45,584 nucleotides of DNA from an uncultured Collinsella sp. (GTDB lineage Bacteria; Actinomycetota; Coriobacteriia; Coriobacteriales; Coriobacteriaceae). Positions 33,994 through 41,999 of the stretch are shown piece after piece. The notes under the pieces are model-generated. The model saw only the letters and a program-made list of their open reading frames with translations, was not told where the DNA came from and ran no database searches. Both the position numbers and the translations under genes were made by a program. The stretch covers positions 1-45,584 of the forward strand of contig CATXXC010000018.1 in assembly GCA_958403385.1 (NCBI GenBank). Direction: 5' to 3'. Each line of letters begins with the position of its first letter. The first letter of the stretch is position 1.

Positions 33994-34401
33994 GTGCGCA
34001 AGGCGCTGGCACAACCTCATACCAAGCAGTTCCTCAAGTTTGCCGTCGTGGGTCTTATCTCCTTTGGCATCGACTGGGGCATGCTCATTGCGCTCGTCGA
34101 GCTGTTCCACCTCGACTTTTTGATGAGCACCACGGTTTCGTTTATCACGTCCGTCGTGGTCAACTACTGGCTCAGCATGAAGTACGTGTTCGACCACCGC
34201 GAAGGCATGAGCCGCAAGCGCGAGTTCACGATCTTCACCATCCTGTCGGTGATCGGCCTGGGCCTCAACGACCTGTACATGTTTGTGGGCGTCACGTTTT
34301 TGAGCATCGGCTACCAGGCCATGAAGGCCATCGCCACATTCCTCGTCACCTGGTACAACTACTTCAGCCGCCGCTTCTTCCTCGAGGGCGCACGGTCGTA
34401 G
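33994..34401 (+). CDS. GtrA family membrane protein, copy 2
   Basis: This 135-residue protein has four helices and the same family pattern (KFAVVGLISFGIDWGMLIAL, VVNYWLSMKYVFDHREGMSR, NYFSRRFFLEG). The start is a GTG at 33,994 with only a weak GGATG upstream. It ends 27 bp before a strong terminator. It is a diverged duplicate of the gene at 33,379; role in lipid-linked sugar transfer is inferred. Confidence 0.87.
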   Translation: MRKALAQPHTKQFLKFAVVGLISFGIDWGMLIALVELFHLDFLMSTTVSFITSVVVNYWLSMKYVFDHREGMSRKREFTIFTILSVIGLGLNDLYMFVGVTFLSIGYQAMKAIATFLVTWYNYFSRRFFLEGARS

Positions 34402-34427
34402 TCGATTCACTATTTGCTTGAATGTAT

Positions 34428-34462
34428 AACCGGTTGGAATTCCCGTTCCAACCGGTTTTTTG
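34428..34462 (+). terminator. Rho-independent terminator after the second GtrA gene
   Basis: AACCGGTTGGAA (34,428-34,439) pairs with TTCCAACCGGTT (34,446-34,457), followed by a T-run. Confidence 0.92.
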
Positions 34463-34500
34463 TTTGCCGAGAGACCCGGCGATCCAGTCCCATTCGCATG

Positions 34501-34539
34501 AAAAACGGGCGGCTCGGATGTTGGTCCGAACCGCCCGTC
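34501..34539 (-). terminator. Rho-independent terminator of the DUF4430 operon
   Basis: On the minus strand ACGGGCGGT pairs with the CCGCCCGT side around a GGACC-bearing loop, followed by TTTTTC. It lies 22 bp after the stop of the smaller DUF4430 gene. Confidence 0.9.
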
Positions 34540-34560
34540 TGGCGCGCTATGTCGAGGCCT

Positions 34561-35463
34561 CTAGTCTGTAACGTAATACCAGACTACGTTGTCGCCGTTT
34601 GAGAGAACGTAGTTACTACAGGCCGTCATGGGCGTTGTGCCGTTGACGGAATACATCCAGCCGCTCGTGCCGCCGTACTGTTTCTCGGCCAAACCACCAA
34701 TCGCAGAAACATACGTGCCGTACGATGAGCCGTGTGCGTTGACAGAAAGGCCCAGCGCGCACAGGGCATCGTAGACGGTAGCACCTTCGTTAAAGGTAAA
34801 GGTGCCACCAGAGGACACAGGATTGTCCACAGCGCTCGATGTGACCGAAACCGTCACCGTAACGTAGTTGGACTCCTGTGAGCCGCTCTGGCCGCCCGAG
34901 GAGGCGTTTCCACCATTAGAGGATGAGGCTCCATCAGACGACTGGCCACCGCCCGAAGAAGCACCGCCAGACGCATTGGAAGTATCACTGGCTCCCGTAT
35001 TTTGGGCAGCGGATTTATCGCCAGACTTCTTGCCGCCCCGGTCCTCGGACTTCTTGCTATCCGAGTTTTTGTCCGATTCCTTGTTTGAAGACTCGGAATC
35101 GTCCTTGTCGTCGTTCGAACCCTTGGACTCATCTTTTGCGTCATTCGATGACTTGGAATCCTTGGAACTGGCCTCGCCCGAAGTCGTAGTCGAGCCAGAC
35201 GCCTTGGTGTCCTTGGTGACGACGCTCTCCCCCGTCACGGTCTGAATGATCCAGTCGATGGACCAGGCACCGCTTGTGGAAGGATGGACGAAACCCAGCG
35301 AGACGACGATCAGAATGGTGCATGCAGCAGTCAGAACGCCGAGGAGCGCCTTGCGACGAGAGGTGGACGCCGCCGAAGCGGTGCCCTTTTGCTTTGGATC
35401 ATCGAGCTGGATAAACGAGGAGTCGGGCTGTTGCCCGCTGGTCTCCTTGGGCTTATCGGGCAT
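34561..35463 (-). CDS. Membrane-anchored single-DUF4430 (transcobalamin-like) protein
   Basis: This 300-residue protein has a cytoplasmic N-tail, one membrane helix (KALLGVLTAACTILIVVSLGF, residues ~38-58), a long Ser/Asp/Lys/Gly-rich linker (~75-198), and a C-terminal DUF4430 domain (~200-300) with TFTFNEGATVYDALCALGL, YGGTSGWMYSVNG and NVVWYYVTD. DUF4430 is related to the C-terminal domain of transcobalamin and intrinsic factor. The start at 35,463 overlaps the end of the upstream surface-protein gene by 11 bases, so both are made from one riboswitch-controlled transcript. The linker could span the cell wall. Confidence 0.85.
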   Translation of the reverse strand: MPDKPKETSGQQPDSSFIQLDDPKQKGTASAASTSRRKALLGVLTAACTILIVVSLGFVHPSTSGAWSIDWIIQTVTGESVVTKDTKASGSTTTSGEASSKDSKSSNDAKDESKGSNDDKDDSESSNKESDKNSDSKKSEDRGGKKSGDKSAAQNTGASDTSNASGGASSGGGQSSDGASSSNGGNASSGGQSGSQESNYVTVTVSVTSSAVDNPVSSGGTFTFNEGATVYDALCALGLSVNAHGSSYGTYVSAIGGLAEKQYGGTSGWMYSVNGTTPMTACSNYVLSNGDNVVWYYVTD

Positions 35464-38400
35464 TACCGTCACCCTTGCCGCGCTTGGTCAGCACGAAGAC
35501 GGCGATGAGCGCGAGGCCAATCACGCCGGCGGCGATACCAACGATGGCGAGCGGATTGGTGCCAGTCTCCTGCTCGGAAGCACTAGAGGACTTCTTAGCA
35601 GTGGTCGTGGAAACAGCACCCGTATCGGACTTGGAATCGGACTTCTTGTCGGACGTGCCGTCCTTCCTGTCAGACTTCTTGTCAGACTTCTTCTCGTCCT
35701 TCTTATCGGACTTATCGGAGTCCTTCTTGTCGGACTTGTTGTCCCTGGTCTCGGTCTTGGTCGACACCGTCGTCTTGGTCACCGGCTTCTGGCCCGGGGC
35801 AATAACGCCGCCCTTCGAGCCGGAGCCAGAACCAGCGCCAGCGCCAGTGCCGGAACCAGTACCGGTACTAGAACCGCCGCCGCCATTCGAACCAACGCCA
35901 CCGTTGCCACCATTAGCGCCAGAACCGCCATTACCGCCAGGGTTAACGGCATTCTTGGTCCACTTGGCATACAACGTCAGGTCGGCCGTCACCGGCGTAC
36001 TGAAGTCATACGCCTGCGCGCAAGTCTCATCGGTATACCAACCGCCGAAAGTGTAGCCATCGCGCGTCGGATCGGCTGGCTTGACCAGCTTGCCATCGGC
36101 CGTAGCAACAAACTTAGTATTGCAAGCAGACCCGCCGTTGGAATTAAAGACAACCGTCCAAGACTCAACGGCCCCAAGCTTGAACAGCGTGCCCGAGTCA
36201 TTGATGTAGTACAGGTTGCCAGATGCATCGGCAATGACCGGAGAGTCACAGTGCTGGTAATGGCCAGCCGCATCATAAATCTGCGTCGCCTCTGCATCAC
36301 CGAGCGTATAGCGATACACGCCACCACCAGCAGAGTAGTTGACGTAATCCTTGCTATCCGCGCTGTTAACGGTGAAGTACACATAGGTCTTGCCACCCTG
36401 AACACTCACCAGCGGAGTAGCAGCAATACCGTTAAATCCGGCCGGCAGTTCTTTACCGTCAGCAGCGGTGACCATCGTGGTCTTACCGGTCTTCAGATTA
36501 TAGAGAGCCAGAGCAGAGCCAGTAGCCGTCTGTCCGCCGACAATCAAGTTTTCGCCAGCCACCGCCGGTGCGCTCATGTTATTAGTAAGACCCAGGTCGA
36601 CCGTCTTCTGCTCGCTCAGTACGCCCTTCGCCGAAAGCGAAATCACATGGAGCTTTCCATCGTGCGTCATCTGATAGAAGGTGGAACCATTGGACGGATC
36701 GGCGACACAGTCGGCGTTCGCGAGAGCGCCGAGCTTCATGGTCGAAACGACATCGCCCGTCGTCTTATCAATGCACTTAAGCGTGCCCGCGCTCGTAGGA
36801 ACGATGGCATACTTATCCGTCAAAGCCGCACCAGTCCAGTAATAACCCTCGGAAGCGTCAATGTTCTGCCAAGAAACTTCGCCCGTGGCAATCTTAATGC
36901 GCATAAAGGAGCCGTTGCCGTAGGTCGCGTTGTAATTCTCGTCATACGAAATATCGACCGTACCAACATAGACGTACTCGCCGTCCGAAACGACGGTGCA
37001 GGAGCTCTGCGTCAAGTCCGTCAAACCGGGCGTCAGCCACTTGCAGATCAGCTTGTCTGCAGTAATCGCCTGGACCGCACCGCCGTTGAGCGGAACGATG
37101 ATAAGGCCATTGGTGTAGATCGGACGAGAGGTATAACTCACCTTGGAGGCAAGCGGCGCAGAGGCAACCTTTTTGCCCGTGGACGAATCGATCTTAATGA
37201 GCTCGTTCTCGGTCGCGATGTACACAAAGCCGTTAGCGATGACAGGCTCGCTGCAGTTGGCATACTGCTGACCAGACTCGGCCTTCCAATCGAAGGCCCA
37301 CTTAAGACCGGCGGCCTGCGCAGGCGTCTTGGCATCCGTTACGGTCGAACCGTTGCCACTGTTGCCGTAGCCGGCCCACTCGGCATCCCAATCAGGAGTC
37401 GTCGCGCTCGGGTCCACGACAATCTTGTCGGGATCGGGCATGGCCGAATCGTCGGTGGTATAGGCAAGCGTAACCTTATCGCCGCTCTTGAGCGTAATCT
37501 GATTGGCGCAGAGTAAGGAGGGCTCTCCGTTGATATACAGGTGCCAATATTTATTGGTCGCAGCATCCCAGGCATACGGCTTGTGATCGAACGGCGAGTT
37601 GATGGAATTGAGGAACCAGTACTCACCACTCTGGGAGCCGTTGTACGTAACGCCCTTGGCCTTCAGGACCGTCTCAATAAGGTTCTGAGCCGTAGAGCCC
37701 TCGGGCAGGGAAACATTGCTTGCCGAGCCCCAGCGAGTATTGTTGCCGTTGACATCGGGACCGATAACATCGACAGACCCAAGAACCTGGCCAGGAAGGG
37801 CATCGGCGTCAGCACCATACATAAAGGTGACGGCATCGCCCTCTTGGAGCTCATAGGCACCGGCGCCAACGTCGGCGAACTTGCCATTTACATAGAAGCG
37901 CCAATAGCTATTAGTCGCAGCATCCCAGCCATAGGACTTACTATCGAACGGCGAAGTAATGCCGTTGAGGAACCAGCCCCAAGACGATTCGCCAGCATCG
38001 AGAGTAAGACCGGTCTGCTCAAGGAGATCCTTGGCAGTAGAGCCCGCCTTGAGACTCGTCTGGCCCGTCGAAGCCCAAACCTGCTGCTTGCCGTCCTTGT
38101 CCTTACCAAGGACCTGAACGGAAGCATGGACGGAATCGGACGGCAACTTATCGCCCCAGCCACCGTAGAACCACGTAACGGTATCGCCAGCATGAATGGT
38201 GACATTGTCTGCCGTGTAGTCGCTCGACTTGCCGTTGATGAACAGCTGCCAATAGGTCGAATAATCTTGGGGCGTACCCAGCTCAACACCGTTGTACTTA
38301 AGGCTCAGAATGAAGGAGCCAGCAGCAACGGCGTCGATGTCATTCGCCTCAAGCGCGACCTTCGTAAGGTCAAGTGCGCTCGAACCGGACGTCACCACAT

Positions 38401-39280
38401 ACTGCGCGTTATCGACCCAAGTCTGAGTCTTGCCCTGGGCATCGCGACCAATGACGGTCACATTTGCGGCAACCTGGTCCTTAACGACAGGGGACGAGCT
38501 ACCAGCCGTATAGGCAAACTCAACCTTCTGCCCCTGGGTGAGCTTAACGCTGCTCGCGCCAACCGAGGAAGACGCACCGTCGACGAACAGCTGCCAGAAG
38601 GCATAAGTCGTCGGATCGAAGGCAAGCGTACGGCCATCGCTCGGGGATGTGATGCTTTTGAGGTAGAAACCGTATGCCGTGTTCGGATCGTAGTCTGCCT
38701 TGAAGCCCGTCTTCTGCTGCAGCTTAACGAAGGCATCCGCAGCCGTCGCGCCCTCGTCGAGCTTGAGCTGCGTGGGTGCCACCCAGGTCTGAGCCTTGCC
38801 GTCGGCATCGGTGCCGATAATCGAGAACGAGACCTCGACTTGCTTCTTGGCGACATCGCCGGTTTCTGTCGGGTTCTCTGTCTGAACGGCAGCCGCGGCG
38901 GCAGATCCTGCTTGGCCAGCGGATGCCGCTGAAGACTGCTCGCTCGCGGCAGGGCTCTCCCCCGTCGCCGAGCCTTCGTCGCCAGTTGCTGCCTTTGATG
39001 CGGCGGCACTAGCTGCAGGCGCGCTCCCAGAATCCGAAACCTCGGCGCCGCTCTGCTCAGCGGCACCGCCCGCAAGCGCTGCGTCCTCGCCCGGCGTCGT
39101 AGCCTGAGCCACAGCCTCGGCAATGCCCTCGGCGCCCTCGGCCCACAGCTGAGCCGGCGTGGTGCTGAAGGCCATCGCGAAGGCCAGGAATGCCACCAGG
39201 CAGCGCTTTGCCACGCCGCGCGCGATTACGCCACGGCGACGAAGCGAGGCACGCTGGCACTCGTCCTCAAACATATCCAT
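35453..39280 (-). CDS. Large cell-surface protein: four DUF4430 domains plus propeller
   Basis: This 1,275-residue protein has a signal peptide (residues ~18-47, ending TTPAQLWAEG), a Ser/Ala-rich spacer, four tandem DUF4430 domains (~145-258, 268-373, 384-490, 500-610; each with a WQLFVDG/WRFYVNG-type strand and an FAYT/WFYG-type strand), a PQQ-like beta-propeller (~640-1,045), an InlB-type repeat (~1,050-1,118), a Gly-rich then Lys/Ser/Asp-rich wall-spanning linker, and a C-terminal helix with a basic tail. No LPxTG motif is seen; EQETG precedes the helix. The ATG at 39,280 has AGGAG upstream. The cobalamin riboswitch upstream and the transcobalamin-like domains suggest it binds corrinoids. 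Confidence 0.87.
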   Translation of the reverse strand: MDMFEDECQRASLRRRGVIARGVAKRCLVAFLAFAMAFSTTPAQLWAEGAEGIAEAVAQATTPGEDAALAGGAAEQSGAEVSDSGSAPAASAAASKAATGDEGSATGESPAASEQSSAASAGQAGSAAAAAVQTENPTETGDVAKKQVEVSFSIIGTDADGKAQTWVAPTQLKLDEGATAADAFVKLQQKTGFKADYDPNTAYGFYLKSITSPSDGRTLAFDPTTYAFWQLFVDGASSSVGASSVKLTQGQKVEFAYTAGSSSPVVKDQVAANVTVIGRDAQGKTQTWVDNAQYVVTSGSSALDLTKVALEANDIDAVAAGSFILSLKYNGVELGTPQDYSTYWQLFINGKSSDYTADNVTIHAGDTVTWFYGGWGDKLPSDSVHASVQVLGKDKDGKQQVWASTGQTSLKAGSTAKDLLEQTGLTLDAGESSWGWFLNGITSPFDSKSYGWDAATNSYWRFYVNGKFADVGAGAYELQEGDAVTFMYGADADALPGQVLGSVDVIGPDVNGNNTRWGSASNVSLPEGSTAQNLIETVLKAKGVTYNGSQSGEYWFLNSINSPFDHKPYAWDAATNKYWHLYINGEPSLLCANQITLKSGDKVTLAYTTDDSAMPDPDKIVVDPSATTPDWDAEWAGYGNSGNGSTVTDAKTPAQAAGLKWAFDWKAESGQQYANCSEPVIANGFVYIATENELIKIDSSTGKKVASAPLASKVSYTSRPIYTNGLIIVPLNGGAVQAITADKLICKWLTPGLTDLTQSSCTVVSDGEYVYVGTVDISYDENYNATYGNGSFMRIKIATGEVSWQNIDASEGYYWTGAALTDKYAIVPTSAGTLKCIDKTTGDVVSTMKLGALANADCVADPSNGSTFYQMTHDGKLHVISLSAKGVLSEQKTVDLGLTNNMSAPAVAGENLIVGGQTATGSALALYNLKTGKTTMVTAADGKELPAGFNGIAATPLVSVQGGKTYVYFTVNSADSKDYVNYSAGGGVYRYTLGDAEATQIYDAAGHYQHCDSPVIADASGNLYYINDSGTLFKLGAVESWTVVFNSNGGSACNTKFVATADGKLVKPADPTRDGYTFGGWYTDETCAQAYDFSTPVTADLTLYAKWTKNAVNPGGNGGSGANGGNGGVGSNGGGGSSTGTGSGTGAGAGSGSGSKGGVIAPGQKPVTKTTVSTKTETRDNKSDKKDSDKSDKKDEKKSDKKSDRKDGTSDKKSDSKSDTGAVSTTTAKKSSSASEQETGTNPLAIVGIAAGVIGLALIAVFVLTKRGKGDGNAR

Positions 39281-39424
39281 TTGTCTCCTATTGTCTGTAC
39301 TTGGAGCGTTGCCTTGAAGCTGCCCCACGTCATCGCGCATGTTGCGCCCGAGTTCCCCCATCGGGGTCCCCCTTCCCTCCAGAGCCCTATGCACACCGGC
39401 GGCATACGCCGCAGCCGCATGCAA
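39281..39424 (-). promoter_or_regulatory. Expression-platform region of the riboswitch
   Basis: The ~145 bases between the aptamer and the start codon contain GCGGC-GTAT-GCCGC and several G-rich/C-rich runs (GGGGGACCCCGATGGGGG) that can pair alternatively. I see no clear T-run terminator, so control of translation initiation is more likely than termination. Confidence 0.45.
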
Positions 39425-39600
39425 GATGGGAGGCGATCCGACTTAACCTTAACGGCTCAGGCGCGCCGTCCGATCTGCGACGCGAACATCCCGAGCCAAG
39501 AGGAATTACGGTTACTGGTACAGCCGGGGACTTGCACCCCGATTCCCCCAAACGCGCAGGAAAACCGCGCATTCGTGCGTCTCCGCACCACCATCTAGGC
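39425..39600 (-). ncRNA. Cobalamin (B12) riboswitch
   Basis: On the minus strand the core reads GAATCGGGGTGCAAGTCCCC, then GGCTGTACC and AACCGTAA (39,513-39,506), followed ~65 bases later by a B12-box-like AGTCGGATCGCCTCCC (39,443-39,428). These are the conserved pieces of the adenosylcobalamin riboswitch in correct order. It is about 150 bases upstream of the large DUF4430 gene, in the same direction. The leader after the B12 box contains GC-rich stems that could hide the ribosome site. Boundaries are approximate. Confidence 0.88.
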
Positions 39601-39632
39601 CATCGATTAAAACCGTCAATATGCTATCACGC

Positions 39633-39660
39633 AAAAGGGCCTCGCACGCAGGCGAAGCCC
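39633..39660 (-). terminator. Terminator of the UbiB-family gene
   Basis: On the minus strand GGGCTTCGC pairs with GCGAGGCCC (one G-T pair), followed by TTTT. It lies ~50 bp after the UbiB gene and upstream of the riboswitch, so the two transcripts are separate. Confidence 0.8.
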
Positions 39661-39711
39661 AAGGTAAAAGCTATTGTTTGCGAAAGGAAAATGCGGTGAC
39701 GGTCGCAGCCT

Positions 39712-41475
39712 CTAGCGCTTGCCGCCGTGGCTGTTGAGCCAGATATTGCGGCCCAGCATAAGCGCCAGCACCAGCGCGCTCACGTAGCCCATAAAGCCAA
39801 TGACCGGGATACCAAACACAACCGGCTCGATGCGCGCGTAGTACACCACCGACGAACCGATAAACAAGCCGGCGATAACAATAGCCATCGACATGCGGTC
39901 GATAATTCCACCCAGCTGTCGCAGCGCCTTATCGCTGCTCATGATCTGCGTGTTCACCTTAAGCTGGCCGCGTGTGAGCATGCGCGAAGCCAAGCCCAGA
40001 TACTCGGCCGCCTCGAGCGAGCCTTTTGCCGCGCGATAGCTGCTCGCGGCAAGATCGCGGCTCATCTCGCGCATGCGGGCGTAGGTGCTCTTCTCGTTTT
40101 TGATGTGCGTCTGGATGATCTGGATCATGTTGACGTTGGGCATGTACTCGGTCAGCAGACCCTCGAGCGTCACCATGCCGCGCGCGAACATCGTCACCAC
40201 GCTCGGCAGCTCAACGTCGTTTTTGCGCGCCAAGTTTAGCAGCGAGGTCAAAAACTCGCCGATATCCAGATCCTTCAGGTCAAGGCCCGCAAAGTCAGCC
40301 ACGATAAAGTCAAGATCGGACAAAAAGGCCGAATGATCGAGCTCAGCCGAGTCGCCACGCGTCACGGCGAAGCGCATGAGCGAATCCTTGAGCTTGGGCA
40401 CGTCACCCTCGGCCACGGCGAAAATCATGTCCTTGACGATACCGCGATCGTGGCTCGACATGCGTCCGACCATGCCCAAGTCGATAAAGTAGACAATGCC
40501 GTCCTTGAGGATGATGTTTCCCGCATGCGGGTCAGCATGGAAAAAGCCGTCGTCGAGCACCTGCGTCGAGTAGTCCTCGACGATTGCAGCACCGATCTTT
40601 TCCAAGTCATAGCCCTCGGCCACCAAGTGTTCAGGATCGGCGATCGAAATGCCGTCGACGTAGTCCATAACCACCACGTGCTCGGTGCACAGGTCCAGAT
40701 AGGATTTAGGGCACGTCACGCCATGAACGCTCTTATGGAACTCGTAGAAGTCGTTGAGGTTTTTGGCCTCGGCCAAAAAGTTGGTCTCCTCGCGAAACGA
40801 GGTCCACAACTCCTCGACTACGCCGTGCAGGTCAACGAATTGATCGGTGTTGACGAACTTGGAAACAATGCGCACCACCGAGCGGATGATATCGATGTCC
40901 TGCGCCATAACCTGCTGCGCACCGGGGCGCTGCACCTTGACGGCTACATCCTCGCCCGTCACCAGACGAGCGCGGTGCACCTGCGCGAGCGATGCGCTAC
41001 CAAGCGGATTGGGGTCGATCGCATCGAACATCTCCCCCAGGCGCAGGCCGTATTCCTCTTCCAAGCAGCGGAGCACTACCTCGTACGGCACCGGCTCCAC
41101 GTCGGAACGCAGACGGCGCAGCTCATCGCAAAAGCGCTGCGGCAGAATCTCGGACCGGTTGGCCAGAATCTGCCCCATCTTGACGAACATGGGGCCGAGC
41201 TCCTCGAGCAGGCGGCGCAAGCGAACCGGCGTGAGGTTATCCCACACACGGTACTTTTTGACCAAGCGAACAATCTGCCCGATGCGTTCGCGACGACCCG
41301 CCGGCGTGAGCTGGTATTCCTCGTCCGGCGCCATCGCGTCGGGCTCTTCGGGCACCATATCGACAGCGCGCGGCTTTTTGCGAGCGCCCGAGACGGCGGC
41401 ATCGACCTCATCGACAACCGCCGCCTCGTCACCCAAAGGATCTAGATTGTTGTAATCGGTGGTGGAATCTGCCAT
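39712..41475 (-). CDS. UbiB/ABC1 (AarF) family atypical kinase
   Basis: This 587-residue protein has the ABC1 kinase-like fold: KxGQ in FVKMGQILANR near residue 100, the Ala-rich loop GSASLAQVHRA, the lysine strand EDVAVKVQRPG, HADPHAGNII and IDLGMVGR. Two hydrophobic helices close the C-terminus (AIVIAGLFIGSSVVYY and YVSALVLALMLG), so it is a membrane protein. In other bacteria UbiB helps handle quinone or isoprenoid lipids. The ribosome site is weak. It follows a phasin-like gene by eight bp, a pairing that suggests a joint role. Confidence 0.9.
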   Translation of the reverse strand: MADSTTDYNNLDPLGDEAAVVDEVDAAVSGARKKPRAVDMVPEEPDAMAPDEEYQLTPAGRRERIGQIVRLVKKYRVWDNLTPVRLRRLLEELGPMFVKMGQILANRSEILPQRFCDELRRLRSDVEPVPYEVVLRCLEEEYGLRLGEMFDAIDPNPLGSASLAQVHRARLVTGEDVAVKVQRPGAQQVMAQDIDIIRSVVRIVSKFVNTDQFVDLHGVVEELWTSFREETNFLAEAKNLNDFYEFHKSVHGVTCPKSYLDLCTEHVVVMDYVDGISIADPEHLVAEGYDLEKIGAAIVEDYSTQVLDDGFFHADPHAGNIILKDGIVYFIDLGMVGRMSSHDRGIVKDMIFAVAEGDVPKLKDSLMRFAVTRGDSAELDHSAFLSDLDFIVADFAGLDLKDLDIGEFLTSLLNLARKNDVELPSVVTMFARGMVTLEGLLTEYMPNVNMIQIIQTHIKNEKSTYARMREMSRDLAASSYRAAKGSLEAAEYLGLASRMLTRGQLKVNTQIMSSDKALRQLGGIIDRMSMAIVIAGLFIGSSVVYYARIEPVVFGIPVIGFMGYVSALVLALMLGRNIWLNSHGGKR

Positions 41476-41483
41476 CTGCGCTG

Positions 41484-41900
41484 CTACTCGGCCTCTTCGG
41501 TATCCTTCGCATCGTCGGGCTCAACGGACTCGACGGGCACCGAGGTCACGTTGTCCTCGACCGAATCGACGATGTCGCGCACATGGGCTAGGAAGGCCGT
41601 GCGCTCAGGGGCGGTCATAACGCGGACGCGGGCAAGGATGAGCTCGTCGAGCACGCGCTGGGCCGCAGTCTCGCCCTGTATGCCCAAGCGCTCGGTCAGA
41701 TCGGAGATGGTGCCACCGGCCTGCTCGAACATGTCGGACACGCTGCGGGCGATATCGGGGGTGGCGGTGTCCTTGCGGACCTGCTCGCCTTTGGTGTTAA
41801 GGTCGTCGAGGACCTTCTTGCCGCCTTCGACAGCAACGGCGGCAGCGCCAAAGCCCACGTTAATGGCGCCGTTAACAAGCTGATCGAGTTTCATAACCAT
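41484..41900 (-). CDS. Phasin-like / UbiB-associated small protein
   Basis: This 138-residue protein starts VMKLDQLVNGAINVGFGAA, has a helical middle (SVSDMFEQAGGTISDLTERLG and following) and an acidic tail (ending DTEEAE). It resembles phasin-type and polyhydroxyalkanoate-regulator-like small proteins that often neighbour ABC1 kinases, but homology is weak by eye. The ATG at 41,900 has GGAG six bases upstream. It lies just ahead of the UbiB-family gene, probably as its operon partner. I cannot assign a function. Confidence 0.65.
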   Translation of the reverse strand: MVMKLDQLVNGAINVGFGAAAVAVEGGKKVLDDLNTKGEQVRKDTATPDIARSVSDMFEQAGGTISDLTERLGIQGETAAQRVLDELILARVRVMTAPERTAFLAHVRDIVDSVEDNVTSVPVESVEPDDAKDTEEAE

Positions 41901-41999
41901 GGTTGTCTCCAATCACAAACAACTGCATTGGCGTTCTTGTACCCAAGATTGAGCGAAAGCGACAAAGCGTTTTAGCGCTATTCGATCGACGGGAAATCC

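Noticed and set aside
35567..35580. Sortase LPxTG signal in the large surface protein
   Set aside because: The sequence before the C-terminal helix reads EQETG, without Leu-Pro, so sortase anchoring is not supported.
35246..37516. 756-residue open frame on the plus strand
   Set aside because: It is antisense to the DUF4430 surface protein and has a biased Arg/Ile/Ala composition without domains.
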